NCBI RefSeq assembly: GCF_000377785.1
Contig: NZ_KB898727.1
Coordinates: 186,001 to 250,000 of the forward strand
DNA length: 64,000 nt
Direction of reading: 5' to 3'
DNA from: Thioalkalivibrio sp. ALJ24
GTDB lineage: Bacteria; Pseudomonadota; Gammaproteobacteria; Ectothiorhodospirales; Ectothiorhodospiraceae
Under the pieces are notes generated by a model, which saw nothing but the letters and a program-made list of their open reading frames with translations, searched no databases and had not been told where the DNA came from. Each line of letters starts with the position of its first letter. Positions within the stretch are counted from its first letter, which is position 1. Made by a program: the position numbers and the translations under genes. Positions 1 through 8,878 of this stretch are shown piece by piece.

Positions 1-461
1 TGGAGGACGACGACGAGGCCGTCGAACGGTTCAGTGCGTGGCTGGGCGCCAGTCGCGAGACCCGCGAACTGCGCGCCGAAGACCGTCACCTCGGGCAGGC
101 GCTGGCGCGTCTGCTATCCGAGCTCGATCTGAACGAAGCCGACCGTTGGCAGGGTCATCCCGACGCCACCTGGGCCACGCTGTTCGCACTGGCGCTGGCG
201 CGCTGGTCCATCCCGGTCGAGGAAGGGGCCGAGGCGATCCTCTGGTCCTGGTGCGAGAACCAGGTGGCGGCCGCGATCAAGCTGGTCCCGCTGGGACAGA
301 CCGCCGGCCAGCGCCTGCTCCACCGCCTGGCTTCGACCATCGGCGAGGCGGCACGGGAGGGGCTTGCGCGGGACGACTCGGCGATCGGCGGCACGGCCCC
401 CGGTGTCGCCATCGCCAGCACCCTGCACGAAACCCAGTATTCACGCCTGTTCCGCAGTTAG
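1..461 (+). CDS. ureF: Urease accessory protein UreF, C-terminal part
   Basis: The open frame enters the window at base 3 and gives the last 152 residues before a TAG stop. UreF forms a complex with UreD/UreH and UreG that delivers nickel to apo-urease in the cytoplasm. The all-helical sequence, the segment ending in SWCENQVAAAIKLVPLGQ and the C-terminal HETQYSRLFRS match the usual UreF end, where the last helices contact UreH. ureG follows 21 bp downstream, the standard order in urease operons, so the structural genes and ureE probably lie upstream outside the window. The start is not visible. Identity rests on motif recall plus the adjacent ureG. Confidence 0.92.
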   Translation, partial: EDDDEAVERFSAWLGASRETRELRAEDRHLGQALARLLSELDLNEADRWQGHPDATWATLFALALARWSIPVEEGAEAILWSWCENQVAAAIKLVPLGQTAGQRLLHRLASTIGEAAREGLARDDSAIGGTAPGVAIASTLHETQYSRLFRS

Positions 462-482
462 CGAAATTCCCAGGAGGCACCC

Positions 483-1112
<630 letters not shown>

Positions 1113-1133
1113 TCGGCGACCGCCCACGGACGA

Positions 1134-1191
1134 TGCACAAAGGTACGGCAACCTCCGCCCCATCGCGAGACAGATGCACCATTTGCATGCA
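1134..1191 (+). promoter_or_regulatory. Two NtrC-like boxes upstream of urtA
   Basis: Two 17-bp elements resemble the enteric NtrC box TGCACYAAAATGGTGCA: TGCACAAAGGTACGGCA at 1134-1150 (11/17 by eye) and TGCACCATTTGCATGCA at 1175-1191 (11/17). In each, both TGCA/GGCA-type ends are kept. Their starts are 41 bp apart, close to four helical turns, and the nearer one ends 65 bp upstream of the sigma-54 promoter. This is the usual enhancer geometry. Binding by NtrC is inferred. Confidence 0.5.
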
Positions 1192-1256
1192 GACCGCCCT
1201 CCCCTCCGGGCCGGAGATGACTGCGAACACCGGGCGCAACGCGCCTTTTCCGCTCA

Positions 1257-1272
1257 TGGCACATGGCTTGCT
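1257..1272 (+). promoter_or_regulatory. Sigma-54 (-24/-12) promoter of urtA
   Basis: TGGCACATGGCTTGCT matches the RpoN consensus TGGCACG-N4-TTGCA at 10 of 12 fixed positions, with the essential GG and GC dinucleotides at the correct spacing. Transcription would start near 1283, leaving a leader of about 73 nt before the urtA ATG at 1356. Two NtrC-like boxes lie upstream. Control by nitrogen limitation is expected for urea import but is inferred here. Confidence 0.75.
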
Positions 1273-1355
1273 GCCCCGGGATTGTCCGGCGCCGATGTTA
1301 CGGAGTGCCGGCCTTTCATCTGGAAACGATCCCTAGCGGAGAACGGAGACTGTCG

Positions 1356-2705
1356 ATGCATCCCAACAAGATTCCCCCACCTGAGACTTCGCTTGCGGGC
1401 CGGGCGGCCCGCACCGCCACCGGCGTCGCACTGGCTTTAGGTCTGGCGACCGCCGGAGCCGCCACCGCACAGGCCGACGAAGACCCGATCAAGGTGGGTA
1501 TCCTCCACTCGCTGTCGGGCACAATGGCCATCAGCGAGACGTCCCTGCGGGACGTGGCCCTGATGACCATCGAGGACATCAACGAAAACGGCGGCCTGCT
1601 GGGCCGCGAACTCGAACCGGTGGTAATGGACCCGGGCTCGGACTGGCCCACCTACGCGGAACACGCCCGCGAGATGATCGAGCGCGAGAACGTGGACGTC
1701 ATCTTCGGCTCCTGGACCTCGGTTTCCCGTGAAGCGGTCCTGCCGGTGCTCGAGGAACTCAACGGGCTGATGTTCTATCCGGTCCAGTACGAGGGCGAGG
1801 AATCCTCGCGCAACATCTTCTACACCGGCGCCGCGCCGAACCAGCAGACCCTGCCCGGCGTGGAATACCTGATGAGCGAAGAAGGCGGTGGCGCCGAGCG
1901 CTTCTTCCTGGTCGGCACCGACTACGTCTTCCCGCGGACCACCAACCGCATCGTGCGGGCCTATCTGAATGCCCACGGCATTTCCGATGACGCCATCGAG
2001 GAGGTCTACTTCCCGTTCGAGCACGAGGACTTCCAGACGCTGGTCAGCGACATCGACAGCTTCTCCCAGGATGGCCCCACCGCGGTGATCAACACCATCA
2101 ATGGCGATTCCAACGTGGCGTTCTACCAGGAGCTGGCCAACCAGGGCATTGATCCCATCGACATTCCGGTGCTGGCGACCTCGGTGGGCGAAGAAGAACT
2201 TCGCGGCATGGACACCGACCCCCTGGCGGGCCATCTGGCCGCCTGGAACTACTTCATGTCCATCGAGACCCCGGAAAACGAACGCTTCACCGAGCGCTGG
2301 ATGGAGTACGTGGAACAGGAGGGCCTGTCCGGGGGCTCCGATCGGGTGACCAACGATCCGATGGAGGCCACGCACATCGGCATGCGCATGTGGGCCCAGG
2401 CGGTCCTGCAGGCGGGCACGACGGACGTCGACGCCGTCCGCCAGGCGGTGTACGGGCAGTGCGTCGATGCGCCGTCGGGCTTCGAGGTGTGCATGGACGA
2501 CGAGAACCACCATCTGCACAAGCCCGTGATCATTGGCGAGATCCAGCCGGATGGTCAGTTCTTCCCGGTCTGGGAAACCGATGACGTGGTCCGCGCCGAA
2601 CCCTGGAGCGACTACGTCGAAGGTAACGAAGACCGTGTGGCGAACTGGCGCTATCCCTGGGTCTGCGGCGACTGCGAAGAACCCACCTACGGCCTGAGCT
2701 TCTGA
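1356..2705 (+). CDS. urtA: Urea ABC transporter substrate-binding protein UrtA
   Basis: A 449-residue periplasmic binding protein of the branched-chain amino acid/amide family, which captures urea for the UrtBCDE importer. The ATG at 1356 is chosen because it has GGAG seven bases upstream and begins a signal peptide (hydrophobic run at about 22-36, cleavage near ATAQA-DED). The mature part starts with IKVGILHSLSGTMAISE, the classic UrtA opening. It contains FGSWTSVSREAVLPV and ends in the C-terminal segment with CGDCEEPTYGLSF; family length is about 420-450. An in-frame upstream ATG at 1263 overlaps the sigma-54 promoter and is unlikely. A strong hairpin separates it from urtB. Confidence 0.96.
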   Translation: MHPNKIPPPETSLAGRAARTATGVALALGLATAGAATAQADEDPIKVGILHSLSGTMAISETSLRDVALMTIEDINENGGLLGRELEPVVMDPGSDWPTYAEHAREMIERENVDVIFGSWTSVSREAVLPVLEELNGLMFYPVQYEGEESSRNIFYTGAAPNQQTLPGVEYLMSEEGGGAERFFLVGTDYVFPRTTNRIVRAYLNAHGISDDAIEEVYFPFEHEDFQTLVSDIDSFSQDGPTAVINTINGDSNVAFYQELANQGIDPIDIPVLATSVGEEELRGMDTDPLAGHLAAWNYFMSIETPENERFTERWMEYVEQEGLSGGSDRVTNDPMEATHIGMRMWAQAVLQAGTTDVDAVRQAVYGQCVDAPSGFEVCMDDENHHLHKPVIIGEIQPDGQFFPVWETDDVVRAEPWSDYVEGNEDRVANWRYPWVCGDCEEPTYGLSF

Positions 2706-2719
2706 GTCCGGGTATGTCC

Positions 2720-2744
2720 GGCCGGCACCCGCCCGGTGCCGGCC
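2720..2744 (+). other. Intercistronic hairpin between urtA and urtB
   Basis: Arms GGCCGGCACC (2720-2729) and GGTGCCGGCC (2735-2744) form a perfect 10-bp stem with a 5-nt loop. No T-tract follows, so it is not a classical terminator. Such hairpins after binding-protein genes commonly protect the 3' end of the first cistron or cause partial termination, giving more binding protein than permease. That role is inferred. Confidence 0.6.
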
Positions 2745-2793
2745 TTCCCGATTGCCCCCCCTTCGTGGCGGGGCGCCCTGAGGAGAAAGAATC

Positions 2794-4527
2794 ATGCGAC
2801 TCACCGCACGTGTCGCCACCGGCCTGCTGTGCGCACTGCTCCTGACACCCCTGCTGTCACCGGGCGCATCGGCGGCCATGGAAGATGCCCAGGAACAGGC
2901 CGAGCAGCTCGGAGAAGAGCAGGAAGAACAACTGGAAGCCGAGCTGGCCGAAGTCACCGACGAAGAACTGGCCGAAGATACGGCAGAACTCCTGCGGGCC
3001 ATGGCCACCCAGGATATCCGGGCGCTACAGGCCGCCATCGAGGACATCGCGGCCAGTCAGGATGCGGACACCCTGCCCGCCCTGCTCGCACTGCGCGACC
3101 GTCGGCTGTTTTTTACCGATGACGAGACCCTGATCATCGAGGATGCCCGCGACGGGACATTCCGGGAGGCCATTACCGGCGAACCCCGGGAGGACCTGGA
3201 CGCAGGCGATCTGAACGAACCACGCGCGACCAACCCCATCCGCCGGATCCTGCGCCCGACCATCGGCGCGCTGCAGATCTTCGCGGACGACCCGGCCGCC
3301 CGCCTCGCCGCGGCCGAAGAACTGGCGGAACGCCCCCGTCCGGAGATGCGCGACGCCATCGTCGCCGCCCTCGACGAGGAAACGGCCGCCGAAACGGAAC
3401 GCCTCCTGAACATTGCCCTGGCCCAGCTGGACCTCGACAGCGAGGACGATGCCCGTCGGCTGGAAGCCGTCGAGATCGTGGCCGAGGTGCGGGCCAGCCG
3501 CCTGCGCAGCGACCTGCAGGCCCTGCTGGAGGTCGACGACGACGGCAATCACCTCGAGTCGAGCGAGGAGGTCCGCGAAGCCGCCGCGGCCGGGATCCGC
3601 GCCATCGAGGATCGCGAACGCACCGCCCGCTTCGTATCCGATCTGGTCTTCGGCCTTTCGATGGGCAGCGTGCTGCTGCTGGCGGCCATGGGCCTGGCGA
3701 TCATCTTCGGCCTGATGGGCGTGATCAACATGGCCCACGGCGAACTGCTGATGGTCGGGGCCTACACGACCTTCATGACCCAGGCACTGTTCGCCCTTCT
3801 GATCCCGCAGTACTTCCATTACTACCTGATCGCGGCCGTCCCCCTGGCCTTTCTGGGGGCCGGTGCCGTGGGCATTGCCATGGAACGCGGCGTGATCCGC
3901 TTCCTGTACACCCGCCCCCTGGAGACGCTGCTGGCGACCTGGGGCATCAGTCTGATCCTGATGCAGTCGGCGCGCATGATCTTCGGCGCCCAGAACGTCA
4001 GCGTCGCCAGCCCGCCGTGGTTCTCCGGCAGCGTGCAGATCATGCAGGGGGTCAGCCTGTCGACCTCGCGCGTCGGGGTCATCGTGTTCGCGATCTTCGT
4101 CGTCGGGCTGGTCTGGGTGCTGATGAACCGGACGCGTCTGGGCCTCGAGGTCCGCGCGGTCATGCAGAACCGGGACATGGCCGCCTGTCTGGGCGTGCCC
4201 GCGCGCCGGGTCGACATGTGGACCTTCGGCATGGGCGCCGGCGTGGCCGGCCTGGGCGGGGTCGCGCTGTCCCAGATCGTGAACGTGGGCCCGGAGATGG
4301 GCCAGAACTACATCGTGGAGTCGTTCATGGTTGTCGTGCTGGGCGGCGTGGGCAGTCTGTTCGGTCCCGTGCTGAGCGCGCTGGGGATCGGCGTGACCAC
4401 CAAATTCCTGGAACCGGCGGTGGGCGCCGTACTCGGCACCATCATCGTGTTCGCCGCCATCATCCTGTTCATTCAGTGGCGTCCTCAGGGGATCTTCGCC
4501 CTGAAGGGCCGCTCGGCCGACGATTAG
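2794..4527 (+). CDS. urtB: Urea ABC transporter permease UrtB, long form
   Basis: A 577-residue inner-membrane permease of the LivH type. Residues 1-28 look like a signal peptide (hydrophobic run, then GASAAMEDA). Residues about 29-280 form an acidic, helix-rich non-membrane region with repeated helical units that resemble HEAT-like repeats (for example RLAAAEELAERPRPEMRDAI). The transmembrane permease follows from about 283 (FVSDLVFGLSMGSVLLLAAMG), with the family signature GLMGVINMAHGELLMVGAY. Its C-terminal half matches ordinary LivH/UrtB proteins of about 300 residues. Long UrtB proteins with such a front half are known in Proteobacteria, but the function of that half is unclear. urtC starts 12 bp downstream. 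Confidence 0.94.
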   Translation: MRLTARVATGLLCALLLTPLLSPGASAAMEDAQEQAEQLGEEQEEQLEAELAEVTDEELAEDTAELLRAMATQDIRALQAAIEDIAASQDADTLPALLALRDRRLFFTDDETLIIEDARDGTFREAITGEPREDLDAGDLNEPRATNPIRRILRPTIGALQIFADDPAARLAAAEELAERPRPEMRDAIVAALDEETAAETERLLNIALAQLDLDSEDDARRLEAVEIVAEVRASRLRSDLQALLEVDDDGNHLESSEEVREAAAAGIRAIEDRERTARFVSDLVFGLSMGSVLLLAAMGLAIIFGLMGVINMAHGELLMVGAYTTFMTQALFALLIPQYFHYYLIAAVPLAFLGAGAVGIAMERGVIRFLYTRPLETLLATWGISLILMQSARMIFGAQNVSVASPPWFSGSVQIMQGVSLSTSRVGVIVFAIFVVGLVWVLMNRTRLGLEVRAVMQNRDMAACLGVPARRVDMWTFGMGAGVAGLGGVALSQIVNVGPEMGQNYIVESFMVVVLGGVGSLFGPVLSALGIGVTTKFLEPAVGAVLGTIIVFAAIILFIQWRPQGIFALKGRSADD

Positions 4528-4539
4528 GAGACCGTCTTC

Positions 4540-5631
4540 ATGCATTCGTCCAGCACAATCTCCCATCTCGGCCGGCTGCACAGCGGGACCGCCTGGGTCA
4601 TCCTCGCGATCCTTGCGTTCCTGGCGCTGGTGGTGGTGCCGGTGCTGTACTGGTTCGTGCCACCGGATTCGCCGTTCCACATGCCCGGCTGGATGGTCAC
4701 CCTCGCCGGTCGTTTCCTCGCCCTGGCGATGGTCGCCCTGGCCCTGGATCTGATCTGGGGCTACACCGGGATCCTGTCCCTGGGCCACGGGGTCTTCTTC
4801 GCCATGGGCGGCTACGTGATGGGGGCCCACCTCACGCGGGTCAGTTACGAGGACCGCCTGCCCAACTTCCTGCAGTGGCTGGATTACAGCGACTGGCCCT
4901 GGTACTGGGCCGGCTTCGATTCGTTCCTCTTTACCCTGCTGATGATCGCCCTGGTCCCCGGGGTGCTGGCGTTCGTGTTCGGCGTGCTGGCGTTTCGTTC
5001 CCGGGTCCGGGGGGTGTATTTCGCCATCATCACGCAGGCGCTCACCTTCGGCGGGATGCACCTGTTCTTCCGCACCGAAACGGGGTTCGGCGGCGACACC
5101 GGACTGACGAACTTCACCTATCTGCTTGGGCTCGATCTCGGCACCCCGCAGGCCCGGCTGGTCCTGTTCTGGGTATCGGCGCTGGCACTGATCCTGGCCT
5201 ACCTGCTGTGCCGCTGGATCGTGACCTCCAAGCTCGGGCGGGTCCTCACGGCCGTGCGGGATGCCGAGAACCGCGTGCGCTTCACCGGTTACGACCCGCT
5301 GCGCTACAAGCTGTTCGTCTGGGTGGTCTCCGCGGTCCTGTGCGGGGTCGCCGGCGCGCTCTACGTCCCGCAGACCGGCGTCATCAACCCCTCGGAAATG
5401 GTGCCCTCCGCATCCATCGAGATGGCGATCTGGGTCGCACTGGGGGGCCGCGGAACGCTGGTCGGGGCCATCCTCGGCGCCGGCGTGGTGAACGTGGTCA
5501 AGACCTGGGCCACCAGCGCCCACCCCGATCTCTGGCTGTTCATCCTCGGCGGCATCTTCATCTTCGTCACGCTGCTGATGCCACGCGGGGTCATCGGCCT
5601 GTTTTCGCGCCGCAAGGAGGGCAAGGCATGA
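4540..5631 (+). CDS. urtC: Urea ABC transporter permease UrtC
   Basis: A 363-residue LivM-type inner-membrane permease, the partner of UrtB in the urea import channel. It has about nine or ten hydrophobic segments and the family motif DLIWGYTGILSLGHGVFFAMGGY near residues 70-92. The late EMVPSASIEMAIWVALGGRGTLVGA is the cytoplasmic coupling region that meets the ATPases. Its stop overlaps the urtD start in an ATGA (5628-5631), indicating translational coupling. Length and order (B-C-D-E) are standard for urea transporters, and the urease genes beside it support urea rather than branched-chain amino acids as substrate. Confidence 0.95.
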   Translation: MHSSSTISHLGRLHSGTAWVILAILAFLALVVVPVLYWFVPPDSPFHMPGWMVTLAGRFLALAMVALALDLIWGYTGILSLGHGVFFAMGGYVMGAHLTRVSYEDRLPNFLQWLDYSDWPWYWAGFDSFLFTLLMIALVPGVLAFVFGVLAFRSRVRGVYFAIITQALTFGGMHLFFRTETGFGGDTGLTNFTYLLGLDLGTPQARLVLFWVSALALILAYLLCRWIVTSKLGRVLTAVRDAENRVRFTGYDPLRYKLFVWVVSAVLCGVAGALYVPQTGVINPSEMVPSASIEMAIWVALGGRGTLVGAILGAGVVNVVKTWATSAHPDLWLFILGGIFIFVTLLMPRGVIGLFSRRKEGKA

Positions 5632-6479
5632 ACGGCGTGTCGCAAGGTCTCGAACGGTTCCGCGAGACGATGCGCCGGGACCGGGTTTTCGACCTCGTCA
5701 ACAACCCCGCGGAGAACCCGGCGCTCGACGTCTCGCATGGCATGGCGCTGTACCTGGAGGGCATCACCAAGTCGTTCGACGGCTTCCGCGCGCTGGATGA
5801 CCTCACCCTGTACATCGGCGACGGCGAACTGCGCTGCATCATCGGCCCCAACGGGGCCGGCAAGACCACCCTGATGGACGTGATCACCGGCAAGACCCGT
5901 CCGGATGCGGGCACCGCGTGGTTCGGCAACCGGATCAATCTGCTCCGTCTGAAGGAGCACGAGATCGCCGGCAAGGGGATCGGCCGCAAGTTCCAGAAGC
6001 CGACCGTCTTCGAAAACCATTCGGTGCACGAAAACCTGGAGCTGGCCCTGCACGCCGACCGCGGCCTGCTGACCAGCCTGACGTGGAAACTGAATGGCGA
6101 ACAGCGGGATCAGCTGGACGAGACGCTGGAACTGATCGGCCTGAAGGAGCGTCGCGATGCGCCGGCCGGCTCGCTGTCGCACGGGCAGAAACAGTGGCTG
6201 GAAATCGGGTCGCTGCTGATGCAGAAGCCCCGGCTGCTGCTGGTGGACGAACCGGTGGCCGGGATGTCCGGCCAGGAGACCGAGGCGACCGCCGAACTGC
6301 TGACCAGCCTCGCCGGCCGCCATTCCGTGGTGGTGGTGGAACACGACATGGACTTCGTGCGGTCCATCGCCCGCCAGGTCACGGTCCTGCATCAGGGCAG
6401 CGTGCTCGCCGAGGGCCGCATGGACGAAGTTCAGGCCGATCCGCGCGTGCGCGAGGTCTATCTGGGCGAGGAGAACTGA
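5628..6479 (+). CDS. urtD: Urea ABC transporter ATP-binding protein UrtD
   Basis: A 283-residue ABC ATPase. Walker A GPNGAGKTT is at residues 73-81, the signature is LSHGQ (in GSLSHGQKQWLEIG), and Walker B RLLLVDEPVAGM follows with the switch histidine in VVVEHDMDFV. LSHGQ instead of LSGGQ is common in UrtD and LivG-like subunits. About 40 extra N-terminal residues precede the ABC domain, as is usual for UrtD. The ATG at 5628 overlaps the urtC stop. It pairs with UrtE to energise UrtBC at the inner membrane. Confidence 0.95.
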   Translation: MNGVSQGLERFRETMRRDRVFDLVNNPAENPALDVSHGMALYLEGITKSFDGFRALDDLTLYIGDGELRCIIGPNGAGKTTLMDVITGKTRPDAGTAWFGNRINLLRLKEHEIAGKGIGRKFQKPTVFENHSVHENLELALHADRGLLTSLTWKLNGEQRDQLDETLELIGLKERRDAPAGSLSHGQKQWLEIGSLLMQKPRLLLVDEPVAGMSGQETEATAELLTSLAGRHSVVVVEHDMDFVRSIARQVTVLHQGSVLAEGRMDEVQADPRVREVYLGEEN

Positions 6480-6550
6480 GCCGTGGCACCGATCCATGCC
6501 GGGATCATCCGCACGCCCGCGTCTCGAACATTCCACGGGAGGACCTGAAC

Positions 6551-7240
6551 GTGCTTCGGATCGAAGGCCTCAACCAGTATTACGGCGGCAGCCACATCCT
6601 GCGCGACATCGACCTGGACATCTTTGAAGGCAGGACCAACTGCCTGATGGGCCGCAACGGGATGGGCAAGAGCACGCTCCTGAAATGCGTGATGGGCCTG
6701 CTGCCGATCGCGAGCGGGAAGATCCTGTTTCAGGGCGAGGACATCAGCCGCCGCAAGCCGCACGAACGCGGGCGGCTGGGTCTGGGCTACGTGCCCCAGG
6801 GCCGGGAGATCTTCCCGCGCCTGACGGTGGAGGAAAACCTGCAGGTCGCCCTCGCCAGCAAACGCTCCCGCGACATCCCGGAACGGGTGTATGAACTCTT
6901 CCCGGTGCTCAAGGACATGGCACGCCGCCGCGGTGGCGACCTGTCGGGCGGGCAGCAACAGCAGCTGGCGATCGGCCGCGCCCTGGTGCTGAATCCCTCC
7001 ATCCTGCTGCTGGACGAACCGATCGAGGGCATCCAGCCGAACATCGTGCGCGAGATCAGCGACGTCATCCGGCTGCTCAACACCGAGATGGGCCTGACGA
7101 TCCTCCTGGTCGAACAGAAGCTGCCGTTTGCCAGGGCCACCGCCGACCGCTTCGACATCATCAACAACGGCCAGATCGTGGCCGGCGGCGAAATGGGCGA
7201 ACTGAGCGATGACCTGGTCCAGGAGCACCTGACCGTCTGA
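6551..7240 (+). CDS. urtE: Urea ABC transporter ATP-binding protein UrtE
   Basis: A 229-residue LivF-type ABC ATPase with Walker A GRNGMGKST at 34-42, signature LSGGQQQQLAIGRAL and Walker B SILLLDEPIEGIQPN. The IEGIQP wording is typical of UrtE. The GTG at 6551 is chosen because GGGAGG stands 8 bases upstream and the protein then begins directly with the ABC fold (MLRIEGLNQYYGGS); no in-frame ATG fits. It closes the urt operon, 71 bp after urtD, and ends 18 bp from the convergent fetB. Confidence 0.95.
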   Translation: MLRIEGLNQYYGGSHILRDIDLDIFEGRTNCLMGRNGMGKSTLLKCVMGLLPIASGKILFQGEDISRRKPHERGRLGLGYVPQGREIFPRLTVEENLQVALASKRSRDIPERVYELFPVLKDMARRRGGDLSGGQQQQLAIGRALVLNPSILLLDEPIEGIQPNIVREISDVIRLLNTEMGLTILLVEQKLPFARATADRFDIINNGQIVAGGEMGELSDDLVQEHLTV

Positions 7241-7258
7241 CGCGCTCCGGCCCCGTCG

Positions 7259-8065
7259 TCAGGTGTGCCGTCCGGGCTTCAGGCGGTCGAGGCGCAGACG
7301 CTGGCGGTGATCGAACAGGCGGCTGGACGCGAACCACACCGCGCCGATGGCGCCGAAGCCGGTCCCGGCGGCGATCAGGAACATGATCAGGATCTGGTAC
7401 TTGACCGCCTCCACCGGCGGCGCGCCGGCGAGGATCTGTCCGGTCATCATCCCGGGCAGGCTGACGATGCCGGCGGCGGCCATCGCGTTGATGGTGGGCA
7501 TCAGTCCGGAGCGCGCCGCCTCGCGGCGCATGGTGGTGACGGCCTCGCTCCACGAGGCCCCCAGCGCCAGCCGGCCCTCGATGGTACGCCGCTCGCGCCA
7601 GACGTTCTGCGTGAGCCGGTCCAGGCCCAGGGCGATGCCGGTCATGGTGTTGCCCAGCAGCATCCCCAGCAGCGGGATCGCGTACTGCGGTTCCCACCAC
7701 GGGCTGGGGCCGACCATGGTGGTCAGCGCCAGCACCGTAATCGCGAACGACGACACGAACATGGTGACCGCGCCGATCCCGTAGCCCCACATTCCGGCAA
7801 AACGTCGCTGCTGGCGGGCCATCACCTCGTAACCGGCCACCGCCAGCATCACCACGGCCATCAGCGTGACCCAGCCCAGGTGGGCATGATCGAACAGGGT
7901 CTGCAGCACCAGGCCCACCAGCAGAAGCTGGATCACGGTGCGCGCGGCGGCGATCAGCAGGGTACGGCCCACGCCCATGCGGGCCCACATCGTCACGCCC
8001 GCGAGCAGCACCACCAGCACCGCCGCCAGCGCGAGGTCGAACGGGCTGAGCCGGATCAGGTCCAT
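7259..8065 (-). CDS. fetB: FetB-type metal/iron export permease
   Basis: A 268-residue integral membrane protein of the UPF0014/YbbM (FetB) family with about seven transmembrane segments. Family hallmarks are RTVIQLLLVGLVLQ near residues 42-55, PLLGMLLGNTMTGIALGLDRL, LGASWSEAV and GIVSLPGMMTGQILAG. In E. coli FetAB exports iron and helps peroxide resistance. The gene overlaps the fetA stop region by 10 bp, so the ATPase is translated first and the permease second. Substrate in this organism is inferred from family membership; other cations are possible. Confidence 0.9.
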   Translation of the reverse strand: MDLIRLSPFDLALAAVLVVLLAGVTMWARMGVGRTLLIAAARTVIQLLLVGLVLQTLFDHAHLGWVTLMAVVMLAVAGYEVMARQQRRFAGMWGYGIGAVTMFVSSFAITVLALTTMVGPSPWWEPQYAIPLLGMLLGNTMTGIALGLDRLTQNVWRERRTIEGRLALGASWSEAVTTMRREAARSGLMPTINAMAAAGIVSLPGMMTGQILAGAPPVEAVKYQILIMFLIAAGTGFGAIGAVWFASSRLFDHRQRLRLDRLKPGRHT

Positions 8066-8676
8066 GATGTGCCCTCCGGCCGGCCATCACTCAGGGTCAG
8101 GATGCGCCCGCCCAGACGGTCGCGCTGCTGGGTGTCGTGGGTGACCCACAGGGCCGCGGCTTCGCGTTCGGCCATCCAGGCCCGTACCAGCCGCTCGAAG
8201 CGACGGGTGTTCTCTTCATCCAGGTTCGCTGTGGGTTCGTCCAGCAGCAGTACGCGCGGCCCGGTGGCCAGGGCCCGCAACAGACCCAGTCGCTGTTTCT
8301 CGCCACTGGACAGCCGCTCCACCTCCCAGTCCAGCGCTCCGTGCTCCAGCCCCAGACGCTCCAGAAAGGCCTCGGCGTCATCACGGGCCCAGTCCGCAGG
8401 CAGATGCTCGTCCACCCGGTCGCCCCACCAGGCGGTCTCCGCCGGGACGTAGGCCACCTGCCGGCGCCACTGCGGCGGCGTCAGCGCATCGCGCGCCTGC
8501 CCGTCCAGCCGCACCTCGCCGGTGTTCGGATCCAGATCGGCGATCGCGCGCAGCAGCAGCGACTTCCCCGCGCCGGAAGCGCCGGTGATCTGCACCAGCT
8601 CGCCGGGCTGCAAGCGCAGGTCCACCGGGCCGAGGCGGTCGGTTCGCAATTGACGGATTTCCAGCAGGGGCTGCAT
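8056..8676 (-). CDS. fetA: FetA-type ABC ATPase of the iron exporter
   Basis: A 206-residue ABC ATPase with Walker A GASGAGKS at 32-39, signature LSSGEKQRLGLLRAL and Walker B VLLLDEPTANLDEENT. It partners the adjacent FetB permease. The start is placed at the internal ATG at 8676 (MQPLLEIRQL), where homologues begin; an in-frame ATG at 8733 would add 19 unlikely residues and reach close to the amtB terminator. No strong ribosome site is evident for either choice. Confidence 0.87.
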   Translation of the reverse strand: MQPLLEIRQLRTDRLGPVDLRLQPGELVQITGASGAGKSLLLRAIADLDPNTGEVRLDGQARDALTPPQWRRQVAYVPAETAWWGDRVDEHLPADWARDDAEAFLERLGLEHGALDWEVERLSSGEKQRLGLLRALATGPRVLLLDEPTANLDEENTRRFERLVRAWMAEREAAALWVTHDTQQRDRLGGRILTLSDGRPEGTSWT

Positions 8677-8736
8677 GTCATTACTCGTGGGGACGGGCGC
8701 ATGATGGTAACCGTCGGGAACCGCACGGGCCATCGC

Positions 8737-8763
8737 AAAAAAGAGGGCGCCGCGAGGGCGCCC
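8737..8763 (-). terminator. Rho-independent terminator of the torF-glnK-amtB operon
   Basis: Read on the minus strand, GGGCGCC (8763-8757), a 5-nt loop and GGCGCCC (8751-8745) form a 7-bp GC stem followed by TCTTTTTTG. It lies 116 bp downstream of amtB and insulates the nitrogen operon from fetAB. This is the clearest intrinsic terminator in the window. Confidence 0.85.
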
Positions 8764-8825
8764 TGAAGGCCAACGTCCGGGTCCTGGGAGAGACCATGCT
8801 GTCGGCGTCGGAGGAGACAGGTTGT

Positions 8826-8846
8826 GGGGCCGGCCTCGCCGGCCCC
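8826..8846. repeat. GC-rich palindrome downstream of amtB
   Basis: GGGGCCGGC (8826-8834), CTC, GCCGGCCCC (8838-8846) is a perfect 9-bp inverted repeat in the amtB 3' untranslated region, upstream of the intrinsic terminator. No T-tract follows. It may stabilise the 3' end of the mRNA. Confidence 0.5.
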
Positions 8847-8878
8847 GTCCAGCCTGCGTACAGGCTATGGATTGCGGG

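Noticed and set aside
2720-2744. Hairpin after urtA as a full terminator
   Set aside because: No T-tract follows and urtB-E have no own promoter visible; partial termination or mRNA protection fits better.
3025-5523. Long minus-strand open frame opposite urtB-urtC
   Set aside because: It covers recognisable UrtB and UrtC in the other strand. Composition is dominated by His, Gln, Asp and Arg and there is no domain or start context.
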